In this document: positions 35,376-47,931 of the stretch, piece by piece
How the letters are laid out: every line of letters starts with the position of its first letter
How positions within the stretch are numbered: the stretch's first letter is position 1
Origin: Paratinospora sagittata
Lineage: Eukaryota > Streptophyta > Magnoliopsida > Ranunculales > Menispermaceae
Assembly (NCBI GenBank): GCA_035771175.1
Contig: CM069605.1
Span: forward strand, 23,390,288 to 23,454,287
Length of the DNA: 64,000 nt
Reading direction: 5' to 3'
Made by a program: the position numbers and the translations under genes
The notes under the pieces: generated by a model
What the model saw: the letters and a program-made list of their open reading frames with translations, nothing else
Told to the model about the DNA's origin: nothing
Database searches by the model: none

Positions 35376-37657
35376 TAAATAATTCGAATCTCATTGAAAT
35401 TATGATTAAAACCTTTCGAACATCATTTTTTCAAAATGAAATACTATATCGAAGTGATTTTGAAGACTTTGCAATTTTCAGAGTTTTAGTGCTGAGATTG
35501 ATCGAGATTTTACCCTACACACCAAAGATCAAACTAATGCATTAGACGTGAGATATGTCATCGTTCTTCGAGCTTGATCTTTTGTAGACTTCGAAAGCTA
35601 TTGTTTGATGTGTTCTTGATGCAATACAGGTGATGTGTTCATTTTTGATGTGTTATCTTTCCGAGACCACTTCATACACTTACAGTTTAAAACAAAGGAT
35701 AGCCTCTGGAAATCTAAGCACAAAAGGAATAAAATGAAGAACTTGCTGAACAATGACGTTATCATCAAGACAGATTGCAATTTTGATTCAATACGAGGCT
35801 TCTTCTCTTGGAAAACTCTTTGGAAAGCTCAATCTAACTTGCAAAAATCATGTGTGTTGTATTTTTGAAAATCAGAGAATGAGTGTTTTATAAAATTAGA
35901 AGTTGCAAGTTAAAGAGCAAGAGAGTACAAAACGATTTGAATTCAAAACATTGTTCAATCTAAAGTTGTTTTGGGCATGGGAATCATCTAGGTGTTAGTA
36001 GAAAATATTTCAATAAAGATAACCTTTCAAAACTGTGTAAGGAATTGAAAAATCGAGCAAGCATAAGTGTCCAGATTTTTCTCGTCAGAAATATCAAATT
36101 TTTGTCTCAGACGTGGATAGCGCGCTATTGGGTTGTGTATCATGTTCTCTTTTAGCAGGCTATAGCAGGTCGATATACACAAACCCGTGAGCTCGAGTTT
36201 TTCAGACTTTCCGATAGCGTGTTATCAAGGCCTATAGCGCGCTATTGCCCATCTCACTAAAAATGGAAAGATCACTGCAACAGCTTTATAAGGAGTTATC
36301 AGAGGGGATAACGAGCTGTAGATAATTTTCGAGAAAAACATATGTTTTATTATAGAGCCCTATCAGCGTGCTATCAACACTGATAGTGCGCTAGTGCCTT
36401 CTGGAAAATTTTGGCCAATTGCTGGATAGCCTTATTTTTGAAAAAATTATATTTTGACACTTAAGAACCATTCCATTGACACAAAACATATTGATATAAG
36501 ATTAATAATTTTTAAATAATTCGAATCTCATTGAAATTATGATTAAAACCTTTCGAACATCATTTTTTCAAAATGAAATACTATATCGAAGTGATTTTGA
36601 AGACTTTGCAATTTTCAGAGTTTTAGTGCTGAGATTGATCGAGATTTTACCCTACACACCAAAGATCAAACTAATGCATTAGACGTGAGATATGTCATCG
36701 TTCTTCGAGCTTGATCTTTTGTAGACTTCGAAAGCTATTGTTTGATGTGTTCTTGATGCAAAACTGGTGATGTGTTCGTTTTTGATGTGTTATCTTTCCG
36801 AGACCACTTCATACACTTACAGTTTAAAACAAAGGATAGCCTCTGCAAATCTAAGCACAAAAGGAATAAAATGAAGAACTTGCCGAACAATGACGTTATC
36901 ATCAAGACAGATTGCAATTTTGATTCAATTCGAGGCTTCTTCTCTTGGAAAACTCTTTGGAAAGCTCAATCTAACTTGCAAAAATCATGTGTGTTGTATT
37001 TTTGAAAATCAGAGAATGAGTGTTTTATAAAATTAGAAGTTGCAGGTTAAAGAGCAAGAGAGTACAAAACGATTTGAATTCAAAACATTTTTCAATCTAA
37101 AGTTGTTTTGGGCGTGCGAGACAATGGGAATCATCTAGGTGTTAGTAGAAAATATTTCAATAAAGATAACCTTGCAAAACTGTGTAAGGAATAGAAAAAT
37201 CGAGCAAGCATAAGTGTCCAGATTTTTCTCGTCAGAAATATCAAATTTTTGTCTCTGACGTGGATAGCGCGTTATTGGGTTGTGTATCATGTTCTCGTTT
37301 AGCAGGCTATAGCAGGTCGATATACACAAACCCGTGAGCTCGAGTTTTTCAGACTTTCCGATAGCGTGTTATCAAGGCCTATAGCGCACTATTGCCCATC
37401 TCACTAAAAATGGAAAGATCACTGCAACAGCTTTATAAGGAGTTATCAGAGGGGATAGCGCTATAGATAATTTTCGAGAAAAACATATGTTTTATTTTAG
37501 AACCCTATCAGCGTGCTATCAACACTGATAGTGCGCTAGTGCCTTCTGGAAAATTTTGGCCAATTGTTGGATAGCCTTATTTTTGAAAAATTTATATTTT
37601 GACACTTAAGAACCATTCCATTGACACAAAACATATTGATATAAGATTAATAATTTT

Positions 37658-38804
37658 TAAATAATTCGAATCTCATTGAAATTATGATTAAAACCTTTCG
37701 AACATCATTTTTTCAAAATGAAATACTATATCGAAGTGATTTTGAAGACTTTGCAATTTTCAGAGTTTTAGTGCTGAGATTGATCGAGATTTTACCCTAC
37801 ACACCAAAGATCAAACTAATGCATTAGACGTGAGATATGTCATCGTTCTTCGAGCTTGATCTTTTGTAGACTTCGAAACCTATTGTTTGATGTGTTCTTG
37901 ATGCAATACAGGTGATGTGTTCGTTTTTGATGTGTTATCTTTCCGAGACCACTTCGTACACTTACAGTTTAAAACAAAGGATAGCCTCTGCAAATCTAAG
38001 CACAAAAGGAATAAAATGAAGAACTTGCTCAACAATGACGTTATCATCAAGACAGATTGCAATTTTGATTCAATTCGAGGCTTCTTCTCTTGGAAAACTC
38101 TTTGGAAAGCTCAATCTAGCTTGCAAAAATCATGTGTGTTGTATTTTTGAAAATCAGAGAATGAGTGTTTTATAAAATTAGAAGTTGCAGGTTAAAGAGC
38201 AAGAGAGTACAAAACTATTTGAGTTTAAAACATTTTTCAATCTAAAGTTGTTTTGTGCGTGCGAGACAATGAGAATCATCTAGGTGTTAGTAGAAAATAT
38301 TTCAATACAGATAACCTTTCAAAACTGTGTAAGGAATTGAAAAATCGAGCAAGCATAAGTGTCCAGATTTTTCTCGTCAGAAATATCAAATTTTTGTCTC
38401 AGACGTGGATAGCGCGCTATTGGGTTGTGTATCATGTTCTCTTTTAGCAGGCTATAGCAGGTCGATATACACAAACCCGTGAGCTCGAGTTTTTCAGACT
38501 TTCCGATAGCGTGTTATCAAGGCCTATAGCGCGCTATTGCCCATCTCACTAAAAATGGAAAGATCACTGCAACAGCTTTATAAGGAGTTATCAGAGGGGA
38601 TAACGCGCTATAGATAATTTTCGAGAAAAACATATGTTTTATTATAGAACCCTATCAGCGTGCTATCAACACTGATAGTGCGCTAGTGCCTTCTGGAAAA
38701 TTTTGGCCAATTGCTGGATAGCCTTATTTTTGAAAAATTAATATTTTGACACTTAAGAACCATTCCATTGACACAAAACATATTGATATAAGATTAATAA
38801 TTTT
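37658..38804. repeat. Sister copy of the interrupted monomer (1147 bp)
   Basis: Shares CTTCGTACAC, CTTGCTCAAC, ATCTAGCTTGC, ACTATTTGAGTTTAAAAC and the 10-bp GTGCGAGACA insertion with the monomer split by the retrotransposon. It therefore shows what that monomer looked like before insertion, including the intact target TTGCAAAAATCATG near 38126. Confidence 0.85.
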
Positions 38805-39939
38805 TAAATAATTCGAATCTCATTGAAATTATGATTAAAACCTTTCGAACATCATTTTTTCAAAATGAAATACTATATCGAAGTGATTTTGAAGACTTTG
38901 CAATTTTCAGAGTTTTAGTGCTGAGATTGATCGAGATTTTACCCTACACACCAAAGATCAAACTAATGCATTAGACGTGAGATATGTCATCGTTCTTCGA
39001 GCTTGATCTTTTGTAGACTTCGAAAGCTATTGTTTGATGTGTTCTTGATGCAATACAGGTGATGTGTTCGTTTTTGATGTGTTATCTTTCCGAGACCACT
39101 TCATACACTTACAGTTTAACACAAAGGATAGCCTCTGGAAATCTAAGCACAAAAGGAATAAAATGAAGAACTTGCTGAACAATGACGTTATCATCAAGAC
39201 AGATTGCAATTTTGATTCAATTCGAGGCTTCTTCTCTTGGAAAACTCTTTGGAAAGCTCAATCTAACTTGCAAAAATCATGTGTGTTGTATTTTTGAAAA
39301 TCAGAGAATGAGTGTTTTATAAAATTAGAAGTTGCAAGTTAAAGAGCAAGAGAGTACAAAACGATTTGAATTCAAAACATTGTTCAATCTAAAGTTGTTT
39401 TGGGCATGGGAATCATCTAGGTGTTAGTAAAAAATATTTCAATAAAGATAACCTTTCAAAACTGTGTAACGAATAGAAAAATCGAGCAAGCATAAGTGTC
39501 CAGATTTTTCTCGTCAGAAATATAAAATTTTTGTCTCAGACGTGGATAGCGCTATTGGGTTGTGTATCATGTTCTCTTTTAGCAGGCTATAGCAGGTCGA
39601 TATACACCAACCCGTGAGCTCGAGTTTTTCAGACTTTCCGATAGCGTGTTATCAAGGCCTATAGCGCGCTATTGCCCATCTCACTAAAAATGGAAAGATC
39701 ACTGCAACAGCTTTATAAGGAGTTATCAGAGGGGATAACGCGCTGTAGATAATTTTCGAGAAAAACATATGTTTTATTATAGAACCCTATCAGCGTGCTA
39801 TCAACACTGATAGTGCGCTAGTGCCTTCTGGAAAATTTTGGCCAATTGCTGGATAGCCTTATTTTTGAAAAATTAATATTTTGACACTTAAGAACCATTC
39901 CATTGACACAAAACATATTGATATAAGATTAATAATTTT

Positions 39940-41615
39940 TAAATAATTCGAATCTCATTGAAATTATGATTAAAACCTTTCGAACATCATTTTTTCAAAA
40001 TGAAATACTATATCGAAGTGATTTTGAAGACTTTGCAATTTTCAGAGTTTTAGTGCTGAGATTGATCGAGATTTTACCCTACACACCAAAGATCAAACTA
40101 ATGCATTAGACGTGAGATATGTCATCGTTCTTCGAGCTTGATCTTTTGTAGACTTCGAAAGCTATTGTTTGATGTGTTCTTGATGCAATACAGGTGATGT
40201 GTTCGTTTTTGATGTGTTATCCTTCCGAGACCACTTCATATACGTACAGTTTAAAACAAAGGATAGCCTCTGGAAATCTAAGCACAAAAGGAATAAAATG
40301 AAGAACTTGCCGAACAATGACGTTATCATCAAGACAGATTGCAATTTTGATTCAATTCGAGGCTTCTTCTCTTGGAAAACTCTTTGGAAAGCTCAATCTA
40401 ACTTGCAAAAATCATGTGTGTTGTATTTTTGAAAATCAGAGAATGAGTGTTTTATAAAATTAGAAGTTGCAGGTTAAAGAGCAAGAGAGTACAAAACGAT
40501 ATGAATTCAAAACATTTTTCAATCTAAAGTTGTTTTGGGCGTGCGAGACAATGGGAATCATCTAGGTGTTAGTAGAAAATATTTCAATAAAGATAACCTT
40601 GCAAAACTGTGTAAGGAATAGAAAAATAGAGCAAGCATAAGTGTCCAGATTTTTCTCGTCAGAAATATAAAATTTTTGTCTCAGACGTGGATAGCGCGCT
40701 ATTGGGTTGTGTATCATGTTCTCTTTTAGCAGGCTATAGCAGGTCGATATACACCAACCCGTGAGCTCGAGTTTTTCAGACTTTCCGATAGCGTGTTATC
40801 AAGGCCTATAGTGCGCTATTGCCCATCTCACTAAAAATGGAAAGATCACTGCAACAGCTTTATAAGGAGTTATCAGAGGGGATAACGCGCTGTAGATAAT
40901 TTTCGAGAAAAACATATGTTTTATTATAGAACCCTATCAGCGTGCTATCAACACTGATAGTGCGCTAGTGCCTTCTGGAAAATTTTGGCCAATTGCTGGA
41001 TAGCCTTATTTTTGAAAAATTTATATTTTGACACTTAAGAACCATTCCATTGACACAAAACATATTGATATAAGATTAATAATTTTTAAATAATTCGAAT
41101 CTCATTGAAATTATGATTAAAACCTTTCGAACATCATTTTATCAAAATGAAATACTATATCGAAGTGATTTTGAAGACTTTGCAATTTTCAGAGTTTTAG
41201 TGCTGAGATTGATCGAGATTTTACCCTACACACCAAAGATCAAACTAATGCATTAGACGTGAGATATGTCATCGTTCTTCGAGCTTGATCTTTTGTAGAC
41301 TTCGAAAGCTATTGTTTGATGTGTTCTTGATGGAATACAGGTGATGTGTTCGTTTTTGATGTGTTATCTTTCCGAGACCACTTCATACACTTACAGTTTA
41401 AAACAAAGGATAGCCTCTGGAAATCTAAGCACAAAAGGAATAAAATGAAGAACTTGCTGAACAATGACGTTATCATCAAGACAGATTGCAATTTTGATTC
41501 AATTCGAGGCTTCTTCTCTTGGAAAACTCTTTGGAAAGCTCAATCTAACTTGCAAAAATCATGTGTGTTGTATTTTTGAAAATCAGAGAATGAGTGTTTT
41601 ATAAAATTAGAAGTT
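39940..41615. repeat. Right dimer duplication, copy 1 (offset 2282 bp)
   Basis: Matches 42222-43897 at a 2282-bp offset. Shared private markers are ATCCTTCCGAG and ATATACGTACAG in the first monomer, CGATATGAATTC (40497 / 42779) and GATGGAATACAGG in the second (41330 / 43612). The similarity breaks in the second monomer, where GCAAGTTAAAG changes to GCAGGTTAAAG. Confidence 0.7.
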
Positions 41616-42221
41616 GCAAGTTAAAGAGCAAGAGAGTACAAAACGATTTGAATTCAAAACATTGTTCAATCTAAAGTTGTTTTGGGCATGGGAATCATCT
41701 AGGTGTTAGTAAAAAATATTTCAATAAAGATAACCTTTCAAAACTGTGTAAGGAATAGAAAAATCGAGCAAGCATAAGTGTCCAGATTTTTCTCGTCAGA
41801 AATATCAAATTTTTGTCTCAGACGTGGATAGCGCTATTGGGTTGTGTATCATGTTCTCTTTTAGCAGGCTATAGCAGGTAGATATACACAAACCCGTGAG
41901 CTCGAGTTTTTCAGACTTTCCGATAGCGTGTTATCAAGGCCTATAGCGCGCTATTGCCCATCTCACTAAAAATGGAAAGATCACTGCAACAGCTTTATAA
42001 GGAGTTATCAGTGGGGATAGCGCGCTATAGATAATTTTCGAGAAAAACATATGTTTTATTTTAGAACCCTATCAGCGTTCTATCAACACTGATAGTGCGC
42101 TAGTGCCTTCTGGAAAATTTTGGCCAATTGCTGGATAGCCTTATTTTTGAAAAATTAATATTTTGACACTTAAGAACCATTCCATTGACACAAAACATAT
42201 TGATATAAGATTAATAATTTT

Positions 42222-43897
42222 TAAATAATTCGAATCTCATTGAAATTATGATTAAAACCTTTCGAACATCATTTTTTCAAAATGAAATACTATATCGAAG
42301 TGATTTTGAAGACTTTGCAATTTTCAGAGTTTTAGTGCTGAGATTGATCGAGATTTTACCCTACACACCAAAGATCAAACTAATGCATTAGACGTGAGAT
42401 ATGTCATCGTTCTTCGAGCTTGATCTTTTGTAGACTTCGAAAGCTATTGTTTGATGTGTTCTTGATGCAATACAGGTGATGTGTTCGTTTTTGATGTGTT
42501 ATCCTTCCGAGACCACTTCATATACGTACAGTTTAAAACAAAGGATAGCCTCTGGAAATCTAAGCACAAAAGGAATAAAATGAAGAACTTGCCGAACAAT
42601 GACGTTATCATCAAGACAGATTGCAATTTTGATTCAATTCGAGGCTTCTTCTCTTGGAAAACTCTTTGGAAAGCTCAATCTAACTTGCAAAAATCATGTG
42701 TGTTGTATTTTTGAAAATCAGAGAATGAGTGTTTTATAAAATTAGAAGTTGCAGGTTAAAGAGCAAGAGAGTACAAAACGATATGAATTCAAAACATTTT
42801 TCAATCTAAAGTTGTTTTGGGCGTGCGAGACAATGGGAATCATCTAGGTGTTAGTAGAAAATATTTCAATAAAGATAACCTTGCAAAACTGTGTAAGGAA
42901 TAGAAAAATCGAGCAAGCATAAGTGTCCAGATTTTTCTCGTCAGAAATATAAAATTTTTGTCTCAGACGTGGATAGCGCGCTATTGGGTTGTGTATCATG
43001 TTCTCTTTTAGCAGGCTATAGCAGGTCGATATACACCAACCCGTGAGCTCGAGTTTTTCAGACTTTCCGATAGCGTGTTATCAAGGCCTATAGCGCGCTA
43101 TTGCCCATCTCACTAAAAATGGAAAGATCACTGCAACAGCTTTATAAGGAGTTATCAGAGGGGATAACGCGCTGTAGATAATTTTCGAGAAAAACATATG
43201 TTTTATTATAGAACCCTATCAGCGTGCTATCAACACTGATAGTGCGCTAGTGCCTTCTGGAAAATTTTGGCCAATTGCTGGATAGCCTTATTTTTGAAAA
43301 ATTTATATTTTGACACTTAAGAACCATTCCATTGACACAAAACATATTGATATAAGATTAATAATTTTTAAATAATTCGAATCTCATTGAAATTATGATT
43401 AAAACCTTTCGAACATCATTTTTTCAAAATGAAATACTATATCGAAGTGATTTTGAAGACTTTGCAATTTTCAGAGTTTTAGTGCTGAGATTGATCGAGA
43501 TTTTACCCTACACACCAAAGATCAAACTAATGCATTAGACGTGAGATATGTCATCGTTCTTCGAGCTTGATCTTTTGTAGACTTCGAAAGCTATTGTTTG
43601 ATGTGTTCTTGATGGAATACAGGTGATGTGTTCGTTTTTGATGTGTTATCTTTCCGAGACCACTTCATACACTTACAGTTTAAAACAAAGGATAGCCTCT
43701 GGAAATCTAAGCACAAAAGGAATAAAATGAAGAACTTGCTGAACAATGACGTTATCATCAAGACAGATTGCAATTTTGATTCAATTCGAGGCTTCTTCTC
43801 TTGGAAAACTCTTTGGAAAGCTCAATCTAACTTGCAAAAATCATGTGTGTTGTATTTTTGAAAATCAGAGAATGAGTGTTTTATAAAATTAGAAGTT
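42222..43897. repeat. Right dimer duplication, copy 2
   Basis: Partner of 39940-41615. Its second monomer continues into the tetrameric higher-order unit that starts at 43369, so it is also the junction between two rounds of duplication. Confidence 0.7.
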
Positions 43898-46800
43898 GCA
43901 GGTTAAAGAGCAAGAGAGTACAAAACGATTTGAATTCAAAACATTTTTCAATCTAAAGTTGTTTTGGGCGTGCGAGACAATGGGAATCATCTAGGTGTTA
44001 GTAGAAAATATTTCAATAAAGATAACCTTGCAAAACTGTGTAAGGAATAGAAAAATCGAGCAAGCATAAGTGTCCAGATTTTTCTCGTCAGAAATATCAA
44101 ATTTTTGTCTCAGACGTGGATAGCGCGTTATTGGGTTGTGTATCATGTTCTCGTTTAGCAGGCTATAGCAGGTCGATATACACAAACCCGTGAGCTCGAG
44201 TTTTTCAGACTTTCCGATAGCGTGTTATCAAGGCCTATAGCGCGCTATTGCCCATCTCACTAAAAATGGAAAGATCACTGCAACAGCTTTATAAGGAGTT
44301 ATCACAGGGGATAGCGCTATAGATAATTTTCGAGAAAAACATATGTTTTATTTTAGAACCCTATCAGCGTGCTATCAACACTGATAGTGCGCTAGTGCCT
44401 TCTGGAAAATTTTGGCCAATTGCTGGATAGCCTTATTTTTGAAAAATTAATATTTTGACACTTAAGAACCATTCCATTGACACAAAACATATTGATATAA
44501 GATTAATAATTTTTAAATAATTCGAATCTCATTGAAATTATGATTAAAACCTTTCGAACATCATTTTTTCAAAATGAAATACTATATCGAAGTGATTTTG
44601 AAGACTTTGCAATTTTCAGAGTTTTAGTGCTGAGATTGATCGAGATTTTACCCTACACACCAAAGATCAAACTAATGCATTAGACGTGAGATATGTCATC
44701 GTTCTTCGAGCTTGATCTTTTGTAGACTTCGAAAGCTATTGTTTGATGTGTTCTTGATGCAATACAGGTGACGTGTTCTTTTTTGATGTGTTATCTTTCC
44801 GAGACCACTTCATACACTTACAGTTTAAAACAAAGGATAGCCTCTGCAAATCTAAGCACAAAAGGAATAAAATGAAGAACTTGCTGAACAATGACGTTAT
44901 CATCAAGACAGATTGCAATTTTGATTCAATTCGAGGCTTCTTCTCTTGGAAAACTCTTTGGAAAGCTCAATCTAACTTGCAAAAATCATGTGTGTTGTAT
45001 TTTTGAAAATCAGAGAGTGAGTGTTTTATAAAATTAGAAGTTGCAAGTTAAAGAGCAAGAGAGTACAAAACGATTTGAATTCAAAACATTGTTCAATCTA
45101 AAGTTGTTTTGGGCATGGGAATCATCTAGGTGTTAGTAAAAAATATTTCAATAAAGATAACCTTTCAAAACTGTGTAAGGAATAGAAAATCGAGCAAGCA
45201 TAAGTGTCCAGATTTTTCTCGTCAGAAATATCAGATTTTTGTCTCAGACGTGGATAGCGCGTTATTGGGTTGTGTATCATGTTCTCGTTTAGCAGGCTAT
45301 AGCAGGTCGATATACACAAACCCGTGAGCTCGAGTTTTTTAGACTTTCCGATAGCGTGTTATCAAGGCCTATAGCGCGCTATTGCCCATCTCACTAAAAA
45401 TGGAAAGATCACTGCAACAGCTTTATAAGGAGTTATCACAGGGAATAGCGCGCTATAGATAATTTTCGAGAAAAATATATGTTTTATTATAGAACCCTAT
45501 CAGCGTGCTATCAACACTGATAGTGCGCTAGTGCCTTCTGGAAAATTTTGGCCAATTGCTGGATAGCCTTATTTTTGAAAAATTAATATTTTGACACTTA
45601 AGAACCATTCCATTGACACAAAACATATTGATATAAGATTAATAATTTTTAAATAATTCGAATCTCATTGAAATTATGATTAAAACCTTTCGAACATCAT
45701 TTTTTCAAAATGAAATACTATATCGAAGTGATTTTGAAGACTTTGCAATTTTCAGAGTTTTAGTGCTGAGATTGATCGAGATTTTACCCTACACACCAAA
45801 GATCAAACTAATGCATTAGACGTGAGATATGTCATCGTTCTTCGAGCTTGATCTTTTGTAGACTTCGAAAGCTATTGTTTGATGTGTTCTTGATGCAATA
45901 CAGGTGATGTGTTCGTTTTTGATGTGTTATCTTTCTGAGACCACTTCATACACTTACAGTTTAAAACAAAGGATAGCCTCTGGAAATCTAAGCACAAAAG
46001 GAATAAAATGAAGAACTTGCGGAACAATGACGTTATCATCAAGACAGATTGCAATTTTGATTCAATTCGAGGCTTCTTCTCTTGGAAAACTCTTTGGAAA
46101 GCTCAATCTAACTTGCAAAAATCATGTGTGTTGTATTTTTGAAAATCAGAGAGTGAGTGTTTTATAAAATTAGAAGTTGCAAGTTAAAGAGCAAGAGAGT
46201 ACAAAACGATTTGAATTCAAAACATTGTTCAAATCTAAAGTTGTTTTGGGCATGGGAATCATCTAGGTGTTAGTAAAAAATATTTCAATAAAGATAACCT
46301 TTCAAAACTGTGTAAGGAATAGAAAATCGAGCAAGCATAAGTGTCCAGATTTTTCTCGTCAGAAATATCAAATTTTTGTCTCAGACGTGGATAGCGCGCT
46401 GTTGGGTTGTGTATCATGTCCTCTTTTAGCAGGCTATAGCAGGTCGATATACACAAACCCGTGAGCTCGAGTTTTTCAGACTTTCCGATAGCGTGTTATC
46501 AAGGCCTATAGCGCGCTATTGCCCATCTCACTAAAAATGGAAAGATCACTGCAACAGCTTTATAAGGAGTTATCAGAGGGGATAACGCGCTGTAGATAAT
46601 TTTCGAGAAAAACATATGTTTTAGTATAGAACCCTATCAGCGTGCTATCAACACTGATAGTGCGCTAGTGCCTTCTGGAAAATTTTGGCCAATTGCTGGA
46701 TAGCCTTATTTTTGAAAAATTAATATTTTGACACTTAAGAACCATTCCATTGACACAAAACATATTGATATAAGATTAATAATTTTTAAATAATTCGAAT

Positions 46801-47931
46801 CTCATTGAAATTATGATTAAAACCTTTCGAACATCATTTTTTCAAAATGAAATACTATATCGAAGTGATTTTGAAGACTTTGCAATTTTCAGAGTTTTAG
46901 TGCTGAGATTGATCGAGATTTTACCCTACACACCAAAGATCAAACTAATGCATTAGACGTGAGATATGTCATCGTTCTTCGAGCTTGATCTTTTGTAGAC
47001 TTCGAAAGCTATTGTTTGATGTGTTCTTGATGCAATACAGGTGATGTGTTCGTTTTTGATGTGTTATCTTTCTGAGACCACTTCATACACTTACAGTTTA
47101 AAACAAAGGATAGCCTCTGGAAATCTAAGCACAAAAGGAATAAAATGAAGAACTTGCGGAACAATGACGTTATCATCAAGACAGATTGCAATTTTGATTC
47201 AATTCGAGGCTTCTTCTCTTGGAAAACTCTTTGGAAAGCTCAATCTAACTTGCAAAAATCATGTGTGTTGTATTTTTGAAAATCAGAGAATGAGTGTTTT
47301 ATAAAATTAGAAGTTGCAGGTTAAAGAGCAAGAGAGTACAAAACGATTTGAATTCAAAACATTTTTCAATCTAAAGTTGTTTTGGGCGTGCGAGACAATG
47401 GGAATCATCTAGGTGTTAGTAGAAAATATTTCAATAAAGATAACCTTGCAAAACTGTGTAAGGAATAGAAAAATCGAGCAAGCATAAGTGTCCAGATTTT
47501 TCTCGTCAGAAATATCAAATTTTTGTCTCAGACGTGGATAGCGCGTTATTGGGTTGTGTATCATGTTCTCGTTTAGCAGGCTATAGCAGGTCGATATACA
47601 CAAACCCGTGAGCTCGAGTTTTTCAGACTTTCCGATAGCGTGTTATCAAGGCCTATAGCGCGCTATTGCCCATCTCACTAAAAATGGAAAGATCACTGCA
47701 ACAGCTTTATAAGGAGTTATCAGAGGGGATAGCGCTATAGATAATTTTCGAGAAAAACATATGTTTTATTTTAGAACCCTATCAGCGTGCTATCAACACT
47801 GATAGTGCGCTAGTGCCTTCTGGAAAATTTTGGCCAATTGCTGGATAGCCTTATTTTTGAAAAATTTATATTTTGACACTTAAGAACCATTCCATTGACA
47901 CAAAACATATTGATATAAGATTAATAATTTT
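43369..47931. repeat. Tetrameric higher-order unit d-a-b-c, copy 1 (4563 bp)
   Basis: Four distinguishable monomers: d (43369, GATGGAATACAGG), a (44514, GTGACGTGTTC and GAAAAATATATG), b (45650, TTTCTGAGACC, CTGTTGGG and TTTTAGTATAG) and c (46787, TTTCTGAGACC with the 10-bp insertion). The same four recur in the same order in the next 4562 bp. The 1-bp length difference is an extra A near 46231. Confidence 0.85.

Noticed and set aside
45122..45327. 64-65-codon frames on both strands across the middle of the monomer
   Set aside because: They appear or vanish with single-base indels (for example GAAAAATCG against GAAAATCG) and cross the palindrome cluster. Not coding.
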